A stretch of 64,000 nucleotides of DNA from Oenanthe sinensis (taxonomy: Eukaryota; Streptophyta; Magnoliopsida; Apiales; Apiaceae), in contig CM053803.1 in the NCBI GenBank assembly GCA_028671895.1, forward strand, positions 45,196,786 through 45,260,785. Reading direction: 5' to 3'. Position 1 is the stretch's first letter, and the number at the start of each line of letters is the position of its first letter. The notes under the pieces are model-generated. The model made no database searches, was not told where the DNA came from, and was given only the letters and a program-made list of their open reading frames with translations. Of this stretch, positions 33,554 to 44,986 are shown piece by piece. A program made the position numbers and the translations under genes.

Positions 33554-35795
33554 GATGTATATCTAAAATCTGTAAATGACAAACACATAACAATACTTAG
33601 CAAATAATCAATTTCATTATTAAATACTATATGAATCGGGTCTTTATTCATAAGTGGCTCCCACTAGTTTATATAATTTATACAACCCTCTAAGTGAAAA
33701 ATTAAGCATTCATAATGCTAGTGGGAATAGGGATCCTACATTCCATCACACAATCTCGGCTGTAGCACGAAACGCCATGTGATGTTCAGTAGACAGACAA
33801 CTATTGTCAATTACATCTCATGTCATTCCCTAATTAAAACTTAAGCCTCTTGAATAATTGAGTCACGGCTGTGGCACGACAAACTCAATATTCTAAGTCA
33901 AGTCTAACCCAACATTTCATACAACTGAATCAGTCTCCAACTGCCCACGACTGTGGCACGTAACGACTATTAGATTCTAATTCATTGTATACATCTCTAT
34001 GTAATAGACAAGTATTTCTTATTTCGAAATCAAAGCCCTCGGCTGTAGCACGAAACGACAATGATTCAAAAATAAGAATTACTTTCTATCATGTTGGAAG
34101 GCTATGACCGACACAAGCTCGTTGTGTCATTGGCCAATTACTACTTGATATTATTTTTAATTAAGAGGGATTTTATTATAAGGTTTATAATTATACATAT
34201 TTTATAGACAAAAATTTCAACTAAATGTTTTCTATAAAGTATTACAATTACAAACCAAATAATTAATTAATAATCAAAACTCTTTTAATTATCAATACTA
34301 TTTCTAAACCTTTCAGAAAATAAATATCTCCCTTAATTTAATTTCTTAAATTAAATCAATAATTAATAATATTAAGATCACATCTTAACTATTTTATAAT
34401 TGAATAAATCTTATTTAATCAATTAATAAAATTTGTTAACTGATTATTTATTTCATAAATAAATAATTATCAACCATTATTAATTAAACAATATTATTTA
34501 ACAATCATAATCATATTATAAAGAGATTCTTCCTTATAAATTAAATATTTCAAACCAATAATCGATAATCGGATGATTCCCAGATCGGGGGGAGCATTGT
34601 CAAGAGGCGTCACTTAATACCCCTTTCTTAGACAGAATCATCCTTTCTTTCAATATTGAAAATTCATATTTAATTACGTGTTTCGCAAACACAAGAATCT
34701 CATGATTGTATATATAATATTATTGTTAAGGCAAGAAACGATTCCTACTCTAGATTTTCTAGAGCACGCCCTATGGTGATTTAAGTTCACCTAAATCTAT
34801 CATCACATGGTAAATCTAGGCATATATCTCATATATAAAATTAAATAAACAAGTAAGCATGCAAGAAATATCATGTCATACAATGATATAATGATGTATG
34901 GATTTATTATAGTATTAAAAAAACAATTAATACATGCTTTAAAACACTTTTGGGAATATGGACAGTTCAAAACTTTTATATTAAAATTATTTGACCACTC
35001 CATTAAATCCGTCTCGAAAAACGAATCCAACGGTATATTGCACGCCCAAATCGGAGTTACGGAACTCCCAAAAAATCAAATTTAATGTGGATAGGAGGGG
35101 TGTAACGCATTTATCACACGCGTTACAGCCATTAAAGCCAATTTTCCCGTGTAATGCATGAGCCGTAAGCGTTACCGGCTGTAACGCATTTCATAAATGC
35201 GTAACAGACCCGGTTGCGCATTCCTTGAATGCGCAACACCCCATATCCTCGTCTGTGCGCCACGCGCGCGTGACAGCGGCTGACAAAGAAGAAAAATGAA
35301 CATTTATGTTACTAAGTCAGTCGTTACTTTTATACATAAACGTTTATACATATATTAACTATTATAATAACTATTATTAATATCTTTATATTTTAATATT
35401 AATAAATTAATAAACTATTAATTAATAAATTAATAAAAAAAACATAAAAACATCATTTTTTGATATCCAACAGCGGATTAAAATAACCAAATCAGCCAAG
35501 GGTCCTAGTGCAAATATTAATCCATATATTTCAACATGCATAATTATTACATGAATTTTAATTAAAACAATTTTAAAAAATTCATAGCAAATAATCTATA
35601 CATCATAAAATTATGAAAGAAATACCCAGATGATCCACAACACTTGTAGAATCCAGATCAGTGGTCAAAATCTCAAGCAAAAATATTTCGAATTAATTCA
35701 TAATTAAATCTAAATAAACTTGCAAAAATTATAATAAATCCATACATGCTCCAAAAAATCTGAAATTTTTACATGGATCTCTATATGCATAACCT
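33554..35795 (-). other. Element D leader with spaced 18-bp repeats and hairpins
   Basis: A 2.2-kb noncoding leader between primer site and gag. It holds four copies of a CGTTTCGTGCTACAGCCG-type motif at 33757, 33866, 33948 and 34040, spaced 109, 82 and 92 bp. A set of GC-rich hairpins lies at 35102-35237, and a stretch at about 34260-34500 matches part of the LTR of element E. The rest is AT-rich. Long structured leaders are normal for BARE-1-like elements. Confidence 0.75.
35102..35237. repeat. Cluster of hairpins in the element D leader
   Basis: Three inverted repeats in 136 bp: GTAACGC...GCGTTAC (35102-35126); a 12-bp stem with one mismatch at 35180-35206 (TGTAACGCATTT / AAATGCGTAACA); and a perfect 10-bp stem with 5-base loop at 35213-35237 (GTTGCGCATT / AATGCGCAAC). 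Element E has equivalent hairpins at the same relative place. Confidence 0.85.
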
Positions 35796-35808
35796 GGCTC
35801 TGATGCCA
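35796..35808 (-). other. Primer binding site of element D
   Basis: On the minus strand it reads TGGCATCAGAGCC, one base after the 5' LTR end. It is the initiator methionine tRNA primer site with one change (TGGTATC to TGGCATC). Confidence 0.85.
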
Positions 35809-35809
35809 T

Positions 35810-37375
35810 TGAAGGTAATTTACGGAGGTGCGGAAGCGTGATATAACAATTATTTGCCGTAAAACCCATATATATGATCGCATATAATCATATAAAACCA
35901 AGATGGAATCGAAACCTTACCTTTAAAGCGATCCAAGTGTGTGAACAAGAGATCCTAGCAGCTACTTCTCAGAGTGTGAAGTACTCTACCTGTATCCACC
36001 AAGAATTCTTCCTTTGATGAAGATCTTCAAATAATTTCTAAAACTTATTTTAGAGAGAAGTGAGAGAGAGAGAGAGATGGAGGCTAGTGTTTTCTCAAAA
36101 ACTAAAAGTTCCCCTTTAGAATGAAGCATCTCATTCTATTTATAGGACTATCCTAGGGTTTTTCCATAAATAATATATCAATATATATTATTATATTAAA
36201 CCCCATATTTTATAAAATACTTTAATAATAATTAAAACTATTTTAATCATTATTTCCTTTTTCTAAACTATTTAGAAAATAATTCTCTCTCTCATAATTT
36301 AAATCTTTTCATCAAAGAAAATATTCTTTTATGGTGTGACCATGTAGGTTCAATATTAAGCCGGTAGTAGAAATAAATAATAATAAACTTTTTATTTATT
36401 ATTTATATGAATTCTAATAATTCATTAAATATAATTAACTGATTAATTATATTTATTCTACATCGTGAGTGATACTTCTCAACATATCGCGACTATCCGG
36501 ATAATATGAATTCACTGCCAAGAACCTGTCAGTGACTAGTTACCGTACAATCAATTCCTTCCACCCTACAATATCCCGATTAAATACAAGGCATGGAACT
36601 CGTGTCAAGCCTATCAAGTTTAATCATATGTTTTCTTATTCATAATGCAAAGTTCATATTAATGCAAATTAGAAACTCCTTTCTAATTTCATTCACTCTG
36701 GCCAGAGATTCCAGAACTCGCATACTAAGAATAACATGGGATATTCTCTTCCTATACTGGAAGGGGTGGATCCTCTATTGACGTTAACTATCTTCATACA
36801 CAAATCCCTATGCCGGGAATAGACCTAATGGATGTCCTTGAGACTAAGGACTAAACCAAAACATAGTTCATTATATACAAGATAACTTTAACGATCTCAA
36901 GTCTAAGGATACTTGCACAACTATCACTTAGTGAACAACTATTGACACATGAGTAAACTCCATTAGTTGTTCAATTTATCGAGTCACGTTCAGTGAACTT
37001 ATTCCTTAATAAGCACCTACATACTAGCTATAGTGTCACCACACAAATGCCTATGAGAACAGACATCCTCCTTAAAGGAGCAAGCATAGTATGTACCAAT
37101 CTTTGCGGATTCACTAACTTCCAATTAGTTATCCTATGATCAGGAACTGTTTAAGTCATGAGTTATCATCTTCTAGATCTCACTATTATAATCTCATTAT
37201 AATTCTAGAAGCTTCACTCTAAACTATGGAACATCTTATTTAAGACACTTTAAACAGATAAAGCCCGTAATAAAAACAAATAAGTCTTTTATTAATATTA
37301 ATGAAATCAAATAAGAATACAAGAAAGTTCTTCCTAACTCATCATACATGATTGGATTTAGGACAAACACTTTCA
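35810..37375 (-). repeat. Element D 5' LTR
   Basis: It is 1,566 bp, the partner of 28113-29676. It includes a GA microsatellite that is slightly longer here (about 36060-36080). Short open frames repeated in both LTRs (28894 and 36593) are not genes. Confidence 0.93.
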
Positions 37376-38303
37376 ACTTCAACAACTTCCATATCCTGAA
37401 GAGCAATGATTCATTCCCAAACTTCAAAGGATCATCTCAGCTAAGCAACATCAAGAGTATGAGAAGAATGTGGAGTATGATAAGACTCAATAATGTCTTT
37501 TAAGAAATCCTGAAAGAATAGTCTTCTATAACTCTGGTGGATCTGTTGAGAAAATTACATTTCAAGAATTAAAGACTTTGGTTGAGAGGGATCCTGAGAT
37601 AGTTAAACTGATCAAGAGACAACTCCTCAATGTCATAAATTTTGAGGTGTTTGATCTCAAAAGAAAAGCATTGGAGATCTGTGACTCTAAGACAAAAGAA
37701 GAAAGGGAAAGGAGGAAGAAATTTGAAAGTGAGGTTGAAGCTGCAAAGAAGAAGGTGGAGAAAATATTAAAGAGGATAAAGGAGGCTGAGATTGACATGA
37801 AGCGTGCAATGTTGATTGATAAATTATCAAGAAGGACTAATTACATTTCTCCAGTCCTATTTGGGCCCCTGAGAATCATAATTGATAGCATTTAAGTGGA
37901 GGCTGCAAATTTCAGGGTGCTCAACAATGAAAATTTGAGAAGGATATTTAAACTCACTACAGGTTCATTTCTAGAAGTTGAAAGAGACCTAAGCAAAATT
38001 GTCTGGGAGATTATTGAGTCGAGAGAAGAAGAAGATGAAGCCATAGACAAACTCAGCGTAAAGCAGGTTTTCTCTTTTATAAAAGATAGATTTGTCAAAG
38101 ACATGTTTGAAATGAAGTATATGTGCATCTCCAAAGGACCAACTGAGAACTACTACACCTACAGAGACTTGAAGGATCTTTCTTACAAAATGGTGAAGCT
38201 AGTCTTAGATTGTGTTTCTGATCATGCCAAGACAGATGAAGAAAAATAGGCTCTGAAAGCTCTTGAAGGTCTTTATGGAATGATGATTGTAGACAAGAAG
38301 TGA
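37376..38303 (+). pseudogene. Element B env-like gene, last part
   Basis: It resumes the frame interrupted at 28112. Early stops occur near 37410 and 37500. A coiled-coil-like, lysine/glutamate-rich block follows (37578-37895, including ESEVEAAKKKVEKILKRI), then a frame at 37896-38303 with one internal stop at 38247-38249. Like the A and C proteins it is charged and helical with no membrane segment; unlike them it lacks an obvious arginine/lysine tail. Confidence 0.6.
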
Positions 38304-38476
38304 AGATGAAGCTCAGATTGAAGTTGAAGATTTGTTCAGTCTAGAGGAGCCAAGTTTGAGATAAATTGTACTTGTAATTTTTCTTGAATATTTTTCTGTA
38401 CAAACACTTCAGTTTTTATTAGTTGAGTTAGCATCTGCAATTTACTTTGAATTTGTCTTTATTTATCATAAAAATA

Positions 38477-38489
38477 AATTGGGGGAGAT
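38477..38489 (+). other. Element B polypurine tract
   Basis: AATTGGGGGAGAT lies immediately before the 3' LTR, matching the tract of element A (AGGGGGAGAT). Confidence 0.8.
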
Positions 38490-39701
38490 TGTTAGGGATT
38501 GTGGTGTTAACATTGTAATCAACTATAAGATACTTACATTAATTAGAAATTGACAAAGTAAAATGTACTGTCATATGTATATTGACAGTATGTTTAGTTG
38601 CCGCTTGTAACATTATGTATAAAAGTCAAGTAGGTGACAGTAAGTCTCAATAGTTACTATCTTGTAAAAATGTAATAAATGATCTATGAAGTAGAAGTTC
38701 ACAATGTGTTCATGCATAACATGGATCAAATCATTGACAGTAACATTCTGCAACTGAAGCCTACGACAGCATATTTAAGTGACATCACATTTGGAACAAT
38801 CGACAACAACTATTCCTTTGACGGTAAACTTGGTGGAGAATGAAGATTCGAAGACATCAAATTTTACTGACAACAACTATTCCTTTGACGGTAAATTTGG
38901 AGGAGAATGAAAATTCGAAGATAACAAGTTTTAATGACAGCAACTTTGGCGGAATAGATGACAACAACATTGGCGGGGATAGTTGACAGTACCTTTGAAA
39001 TACAACATGTTTTAGAAGACTATCAAGTTTGACAATAAAGTATGCGGAGTCAAAGATACTATCACCAAAGAGAAGCTAAAGGTTGACAGTAACCTTTTGG
39101 TGAAGCTGGCAGTCTATTTCAGGTAGCAGACTATGTAGTGAAAATTAAAGGATTGATTTTGACATTACTATCTAGTCTGTCAAGCCTACTACTGCAACTT
39201 GGGAGAAGACAAGCAAAAAGATAAAACATGCTCAAGGAGTCAAGGATGGCAGTACATCTCAGGATAGCTTTATCTACAAATGGAATGAAGATAAATTTGA
39301 ATAGAAAAAGTGAATTTTTTATTTCGAGTTTTGTCCTAGGAACAAGGGAAAGTACACTTGTAAGTGGGATATGTGTTACAGTACAAATACACATATCTCA
39401 CAAACACTTTCCCTAAGAGAGTGAACACAACTGAGCCTAATTTTTCTCAAGCATAGAAATACTAGCAAACTCTTTGTTATTGTATCTATTGAAACTAGAA
39501 ACATTTTACAGTCAGTTGTAGCAAACAAAATTTAATAAAATTAAATTTTGAATTTAAACATCTTTCTTCATTTGCTTGTTTATTATTGTTTACATTTCTT
39601 ACTTGATTTTTTACTTCTTGTTGGTTATTAGAAAGATAAGTGATAAACTATCAAGTTACCTTCACCCCCCCCCCCCTCTGCAACATTCATACTGTTTAAC
39701 A
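38490..39701 (+). repeat. Element B 3' LTR
   Basis: It is 1,212 bp, starting TGTTAGGG and ending TTTAACA, with TGTTA/TAACA inverted ends. It is full of TGACAGTA/TACTGTCA words (38560-39110), has a repeated 60-bp-class segment around 38800-38940 (GACAACAACTATTCCTTTGA twice), and ends with a poly-C tract then CTCTGCAACA, as Sirevirus LTRs A and C do. The 5' partner is outside the window. Confidence 0.88.
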
Positions 39702-40219
39702 GAGAATGATACATAGAGATTGTGAAGCTGGCCATAAATGTCTAGAGGGGGATTATTTTGCACAAAATTCAATGTATCCTTTTGAGACATTCCGACGTAG
39801 GTATTGAATGGGAAAACATGTGTTTCTTCGTATTGTGGATGCACTTTCAAATCATGATCTGTATTTTTCAGCAAAGAGTTAATGCATTGGGAAGAAAAGG
39901 TCTTTCACATATACAAAAATGCACTACAGTCATGCGTATGTTAACGTATGGAGTATTTGCCGACGTCATTGATGATTATGTGCGTATTGGCGAGTCGACT
40001 GTGGTTGAATGCTTGAAAAGATTTATCATTGATGTTATTGTGATATTTGAGGATGAATACTTACGAAAGCCAAACTTAAATGATGTACGCCGTCTACTCG
40101 AGATGGGAGAGGCTCCAGGGCCGTTCCTGACTTACCAGAGTCCCCGAGGCGAAAACTTTAAATGGTCCCCCTTCAAAAAAAAATTCATCACAATTATAAA
40201 AAAAAATCGTATGATATAG

Positions 40220-40651
40220 TCAATAGAAAATAAGTAACAAAATCTCATTAGTATCAATAATATAAGTAACCAACAAAATAAAATTACATATTACAAAAAA
40301 TAATTTTTTTCGAGCATTTTTAGATGCAAAGTCATTGATAATGGTTCCTGCATCAATGTTCTCCAACATGTCTTTCTCAATGCATAATAAGCAAGACCAT
40401 TCAATCTTTCTTGCGACATGGATGATCTCAAGAGTTTTCAATAATTTTAACTTAGAGAAACTCCTCACTGTCACGGTCACATGTATTGATAATAGAATTC
40501 GATAAACAACTGTAACATTTGAATTGGGTAGAGTTTCATCCTCATTATTTACGTAACATTCTTCCAAATCTTCACTTATTTCCTCCAAATGTTTATCAAT
40601 TTTGCTAGAAGAGTCTACCTTTTTTATAACAAAATTATCCATAACTCTCAT
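40220..40651 (-). pseudogene. hAT transposase C-terminal dimerisation-domain remnant
   Basis: About 140 minus-strand residues. The part VRSFSKLKLLKT, then LCIEKDMLENIDAGTIINDFASKNARK, matches the conserved end of plant hAT transposases (ERSFSKLKLIK and IEKE pattern). The upstream catalytic part is missing, so this is an internally deleted element. It depends on another transposase for movement, if it moves at all. Confidence 0.78.
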
Positions 40652-41126
40652 TTGTGACTATTCTAACTTATCAGATCATTTTCTTTTTTTTCTCTTTTCA
40701 CATCCAGATAATTTCTTTTTAGGTAACATCATATAAATCAAAACTCAAAAAATCGACTTCTAAAGAAGTAATAGCATCTGAAATAGATAGCTCGAGTCCA
40801 AAATTCCCACTGAAAGTTTGAAAAAAAATGGATCGGTACATCAAAATAAAAAAATATATATATGTCTATTTAGGTATTGAGCCATAAAGTATAAATTTAA
40901 AGACAAAATTTTACCTGATTATGGCTTTTTAATCCTTGCACAATCTCCCCATTAACCCTAAATTATAAAATAATAATGTTTTGATATAATATGTATATAA
41001 CTTAATACGACTTGAACTCTATTTTTTTTAATAATGAATTGTCTAGTTTTTTTTAATACATAAATATATTATATATATAGACATATTCAACTAATACTTA
41101 TTTTTTTGTTTTATAGACCCTATAAT

Positions 41127-41180
41127 AGTGTGTGTGTGTGTGTGGGTATGTGTGTGTGTGTGTGTGTATATATATTTAAA
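41127..41180 (+). repeat. TG/TA microsatellite
   Basis: An interrupted TG run (with GGGTA in the middle) passes into TA repeats. It lies inside the hAT element. Confidence 0.9.
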
Positions 41181-42500
41181 ATATTTTAAAAAACTGATTG
41201 GATTTATAATTATTTTAGCTAAATAATATATATATATATATACTAATTTTTTTAAATTGTGCCCCCAAATTTTTGGGCCCCGAGCGGTCGCCCCTTTCCC
41301 CCCGTCAGGGCCGACCCTAAGAGGCTCGTGGTTTTCCCTGTATGATATGCAATATTGATTGCATGCATTGGCAAAGAAAAATTTGTCCAAAAGCGTGGAA
41401 AGGGATGTTCATGAATGGTCACAAAGGATTTCCAAAACTTTTACTTGAAGCAGTTGCCTCGTCTGACTTATGGATATGGCATGCACTTTTTTAAGTTGCT
41501 GGTTCTTACAACGATATCAATGTGTTAGATCGGTCACCAATATTTGATGATATTCTACAAGGCCGTGTTCCACAGGTAAATTACAATATTAATGGCAACA
41601 ACTATAAAATGAGTTATTATTTGACAGATGGAATATATCCTGAATGGACAACATTCGTTAAGACAATCTTACGTCCACAAAGAGAGAAGGTAAAATTATT
41701 CTCTAAATATCAAGAAGGGCAAAGAAAAGATGTAGAAAGGGCATTTGATGTGTTGCAGTCTCGCTTCGCAATTATACGTGGTCTGACCCGATTCTGGGAC
41801 AAAGAAGATCTCGCTAGAATAATGAGAGCATGTATGATAGACACATATACCACTCCATTTGGTCCGCTTCCATCTTACGATGACACAATAGATGGTTTAT
41901 CACAACTAAATTTAGATGAGGAACCTTTTGCTCCCTATGAAAACTACGTTCAAAGAAATATATGAATTCGTGATAAACCAAAACATCGTCAAACAAGTAG
42001 ACTAGGTTGAACATATCTCGCACTTCCATATTACCCATTAATTTTTTTTTGACAAGACATTAGCCATTAATTTATTTGAAATGTAACATGTTTAAGTGTG
42101 CTGTTCTTGTAATGTTATATTATGTTGTTCTTGTAATATTTTATTATGTTGTTCTTGTAATATTTTTCCTAATTATGTAATTTATTTTAATTATGAATTA
42201 AATATAATGGTTTTGTTTAAATTAAATATTTTTTAAATTTGTTTATATCTTATTTATTTATTTATTTATTTAAATTAAATATAATTATATCATAGTAAGA
42301 TATTTATAATTATATATTATATCTATAAAGAAGTATTATAAAAAGAAAGATAAGATTCAATGGGATCCATTTGTGAGTGGAAGTGGGCTTGTGCATGGAG
42401 TGGAATGACTACTTTTTTTGGAAATCCACTTAATGCCTATGTGACATTAAAAAGGACCCACATGTAAGTGGAATTGGGCTCCCCATTGAGGATGCTCTTA

Positions 42501-44157
42501 ACCCCATCATCAATAAATTCTAGCTACCTCATCTCCATAGATAAAACAATTCACAATTTTTACACACTCAAACACATAGTAACATCTCATTTTTTCTAAA
42601 ATATAAGCCAAAAACTTACTTTTATGTCAGAGTTGTATCTGGAGATCTAATTTCTGTTGGACATTCCGTTTCATATTATGATACACAACGAACTTCGTAA
42701 AGTGCTTAGATATCTTTTATTGATTAATAAATCGAATTTTTTATTCTCGAGTTCGAACAATTTCTTAACGAATTGAAAAATGTTCGATAATGGTATTAAA
42801 TATATTTGCTTATTTGAATTCGAGTTCGATAACATATCAAATGTTATCGAACTCGAATCGATTCGAAGTTGGACGAATTTATTGAACAATTCAATTTATT
42901 TACGGCTCTAATGTTGACTATACGGGGCATATCAATTTAATATGTCAAACTTTCGTGATACTGTCAATTATAGAAAATAGTTGTATAATTATATAAAGAT
43001 GGACATTATTTTATAAGTAATAACATTAACTTATCTGTATAATTATATTTGATTTATGGTTGTGATCGGCTAGATTAAATTTGGTAAATTTCAAACCAGG
43101 TTGTTGAAAATTCATTTCGAACTCGAATCGACCCTATAACATAAAATATTATATTTATTTATTGTTCAACATGAAACATGGTTAAAAATAACATTGACTT
43201 CCGATGATCACATTTTACCATTCTAAAAGCCATCACAAATTGGCTTAAAATATACATCCCAATATTTTAAATCATTTAAAAAAATATAATATAAATAGTG
43301 ATATACTGACATGTCAATTAAAATACTAGTAAAACCTTATAGAGTTTACAGACCTATGAATTTCACTTTGTGAACTTAAAAACTAATTAAAAAAGCATAC
43401 ATAGCTTATAAATTTATAGCACTAGCATGTGCCATGCATCCCAAGCCAACTGTATAGGCCCCATTAAAAAAACTTTGTTGCTAAACTTATATACATACAG
43501 CCATGATACAGGCGGCGCCTCGGTGGCAAATCATATATGGTGTCATCTTCCGACGTCATTACTATGTCAGTACAGCCATGAAGCATACAAGGAACGGACA
43601 TACATATATTACTCTTTGGGTGAAGGTATTCTCTCGTCCCAAATTAAATTATTTATTTTTAATTATTATGTAAAAATATTAAAATTTAATTCTTATTTTA
43701 TCAATTTTAATATAAAATTTATTTCAAATTTACCTTTTATAATATAAAATTATTATAATAAATATGATAATTGCGAAATATTATTATACAACTAAATTTT
43801 CTTCATATAAAATGAGATGGAAGGTTGAACATGTATTTTAAAGTATATTGTTATATAATTTTATAAATTATTATTATTAAAATTATTTTATAAATAAAAG
43901 TAATTTAATTTAAATTTTATTTATAAAAAATAATTAATAATTAGTTAATAAATTTATATGATCAATATACTTTAAAATACAAGTTTAAATTAATTAATAA
44001 ATAAATAATTAGAAACAAATAAAATATACATATAACATATATATACATAGATAACAAGGTGACTCGAGGTATAAAAAGATAAGAATAGTACAAAACTATG
44101 GGTCACGCAAATGGAATAAAAACAGAGAATACGTGAAACACGTCTTCTAGTTAGTAG
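42501..44157. other. AT-rich intergenic DNA with one strong hairpin
   Basis: I see no gene. An 18-bp perfect inverted repeat with 5-base loop lies at 42818-42858 (ATTCGAGTTCGATAACAT, loop ATCAA), within a TTCGA-rich stretch (42720-42900) that resembles a decayed miniature transposon. A CTCTCGTCCCAAATTA sequence near 43635 resembles a Stowaway end without a partner. Confidence 0.55.
42818..42858. repeat. 18-bp perfect hairpin
   Basis: The left arm 42818-42835 and right arm 42841-42858 are exact reverse complements separated by ATCAA. It is probably part of an old miniature inverted-repeat element. Confidence 0.85.
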
Positions 44158-44978
44158 CAGGGAGAAAAAATTAAAAAAACCCAAAACAAGCCGAAACCGA
44201 TCAAGGGATAAAAACCGAAATTGAAATTGAAAAATTAAAAATCGAACCGTTCAATCGGTTTCAATTTAGGTTTTAGGTGAAAATCGAATTAAAAAAAAAC
44301 GAACCGATGATTAAATAAATAAATTTATAAATTTATTATATATAATTTATATACATATTATATATATATAAATAATTATATATATATATCTGGATTAAGA
44401 AACTTGGGCTAGTCAAACAAGTTATTCGGCCTAACAATGAGTTCCAGGTTTTCTAATAGACCATACCAAGTCAGTATAATTAAACACAACTGAGTCGGTA
44501 TAATCTGTCACGGTCGTAATCTTGTTATCAGTGAGCATGGTTTCTCAATTAAATATGATGCCTTTTTGGCACTTGTTATCCGCACTTGTTGTAACCCTGC
44601 TTTGTAAGATTATTTCACAACTACTGGTTTTCCTTTTACGCAAGCAGTGATGAAGTATGATATTCTTATTTATGTTAAGTTGGGAGGCTATGACTTGAGG
44701 CGGGTTTTAAATTCTATGTTTTATTGCGAATGTTTGCAAAGGCTTTAATTATAATGAATAGTTTTTATTTGTCTAACTTTTTTTATTTAAATTGTAATCT
44801 ATTTTTATATCATTTTTAGTTTATTCGATTTTATAACCGAAACCGAATCGGCATTTTTAAAATTGAAACCGACTGTTCGGTTGCCGTTACAGTTTTCAAT
44901 TTTTAAAATCGAAAACATGCGATTGCGGTTTTCGTTTTGGTTTTTTCCAAAAACTGAATCGATCTGTGCTCTACCCTA
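44158..44978. mobile_element. Probable non-autonomous hAT-like element (CGGTTT-rich)
   Basis: It starts CAGGGAGA and ends CTCTACCCTA (reverse TAGGGTAGAG), hAT-like termini. Flanking 8-mers GTTAGTAG and ACTAGTAG match at 6 of 8 positions. Subterminal regions are inverted copies rich in ACCGAAA / TTTCGGTT words, common in plant hAT miniature elements. The interior (44390-44750) has no coding signal. Confidence 0.5.
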
Positions 44979-44986
44979 ACTAGTAG

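Larger units (their letters stand above)
28113..37375 (-). mobile_element. Element D: BARE-1/Angela-like Ty1/copia retrotransposon
   Basis: A complete 9,263-bp element inserted on the minus strand into the env-like frame of B. Both LTRs are present, flanked by the perfect 5-bp target duplication ACTTC (28108-28112 and 37376-37380). Minus-strand order is 5' LTR (37375 to 35810), primer site, a 2.2-kb leader, gag-pol (33553 to about 29750), polypurine tract, 3' LTR (29676 to 28113). Long LTRs, a long leader and a Gag beginning with a LRSILDAHKLTGPNF pattern are typical of the Angela/BARE-1 lineage. Pol is broken by stops, frame changes and a small deletion, so the copy is defective. Confidence 0.92.
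3180..39701 (+). mobile_element. Element B: Sirevirus-type Ty1/copia retrotransposon, split by A, C and D
   Basis: B is the scaffold of the left nest. Its visible pieces are 3180-5545 (gag, protease, start of integrase), 21287-28112 (rest of pol and first part of the env-like frame) and 37376-39701 (end of the env-like frame, polypurine tract, 3' LTR). Its 5' LTR and gag start lie left of the window. The pieces join in register: the integrase is cut at 5545 and resumes at 21287, and the env-like frame is cut at 28112 and resumes after 37375. The 3' LTR ends inside a PIF transposase, so B itself inserted into a DNA transposon. All its coding parts are decayed. Confidence 0.88.
40116..41319 (-). 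mobile_element. Non-autonomous hAT transposon inside the PIF transposase
   Basis: It is 1,204 bp with terminal inverted repeats CAGGGCCGTTCCTGA (left) and, reading inward from the right, TAGGGTCGGCCCTGA. It is flanked by a perfect 8-bp target duplication AGAGGCTC (40108-40115 and 41320-41327), the hAT hallmark. Internally it keeps a minus-strand remnant of a hAT transposase C-terminus and a TG/TA microsatellite. Removing it with one duplication copy restores the PIF reading. Confidence 0.9.
39715..41965 (+). pseudogene. PIF/Harbinger-like transposase (plant transposon protein family)
   Basis: Two exon-like pieces, 39715-40115 and 41320-41965, join across the hAT insertion. The first has the family pattern DCEAGHKC, RRYxMGKHVF, LSHIQKCTTVMRMLTYG and DDYVRIGESTVVECLKRF. 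The second has IDCMHWQRK, WIWHAFF, SYNDINVLDRSP, YYLTDGIYPEWTTFVK and VERAFDVLQSRFAII. Catalytic acidic positions can be placed at IDCMHW, NDINVL and VERAF, so the DDE triad is recognisable. Stops at about 39808 (TGA) and 41493 (TAA) and the hAT insertion inactivate it; the N-terminus was removed by element B. When intact such a protein cuts and pastes PIF elements together with a Myb-like partner, which is not seen here. Confidence 0.87.
39702..42497 (+). mobile_element. PIF/Harbinger DNA transposon, right part, interrupted by a hAT element
   Basis: Coding homology starts at 39715 immediately after the B LTR and continues to 41965, so B inserted into this transposon and its left part is outside the window. 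The right end reads CTCCCCATTGAGGATGCTC, whose reverse (GAGCATCCTCAATGGGG) is a typical plant Harbinger terminus, and is followed by TTA (42498-42500), the usual 3-bp target. A hAT element at 40116-41319 splits the transposase. Confidence 0.8.

Noticed and set aside
41320..41400. Possible spliced intron between the two PIF transposase pieces instead of an insertion
   Set aside because: The 1,204-bp insert has hAT termini, a perfect 8-bp target duplication and a hAT transposase remnant, so it is a transposon and not an intron.
43427..43747. 106-residue frame in intergenic DNA
   Set aside because: No recognisable motif, AT-driven C-terminus, and no promoter or homologue that I can recognise.
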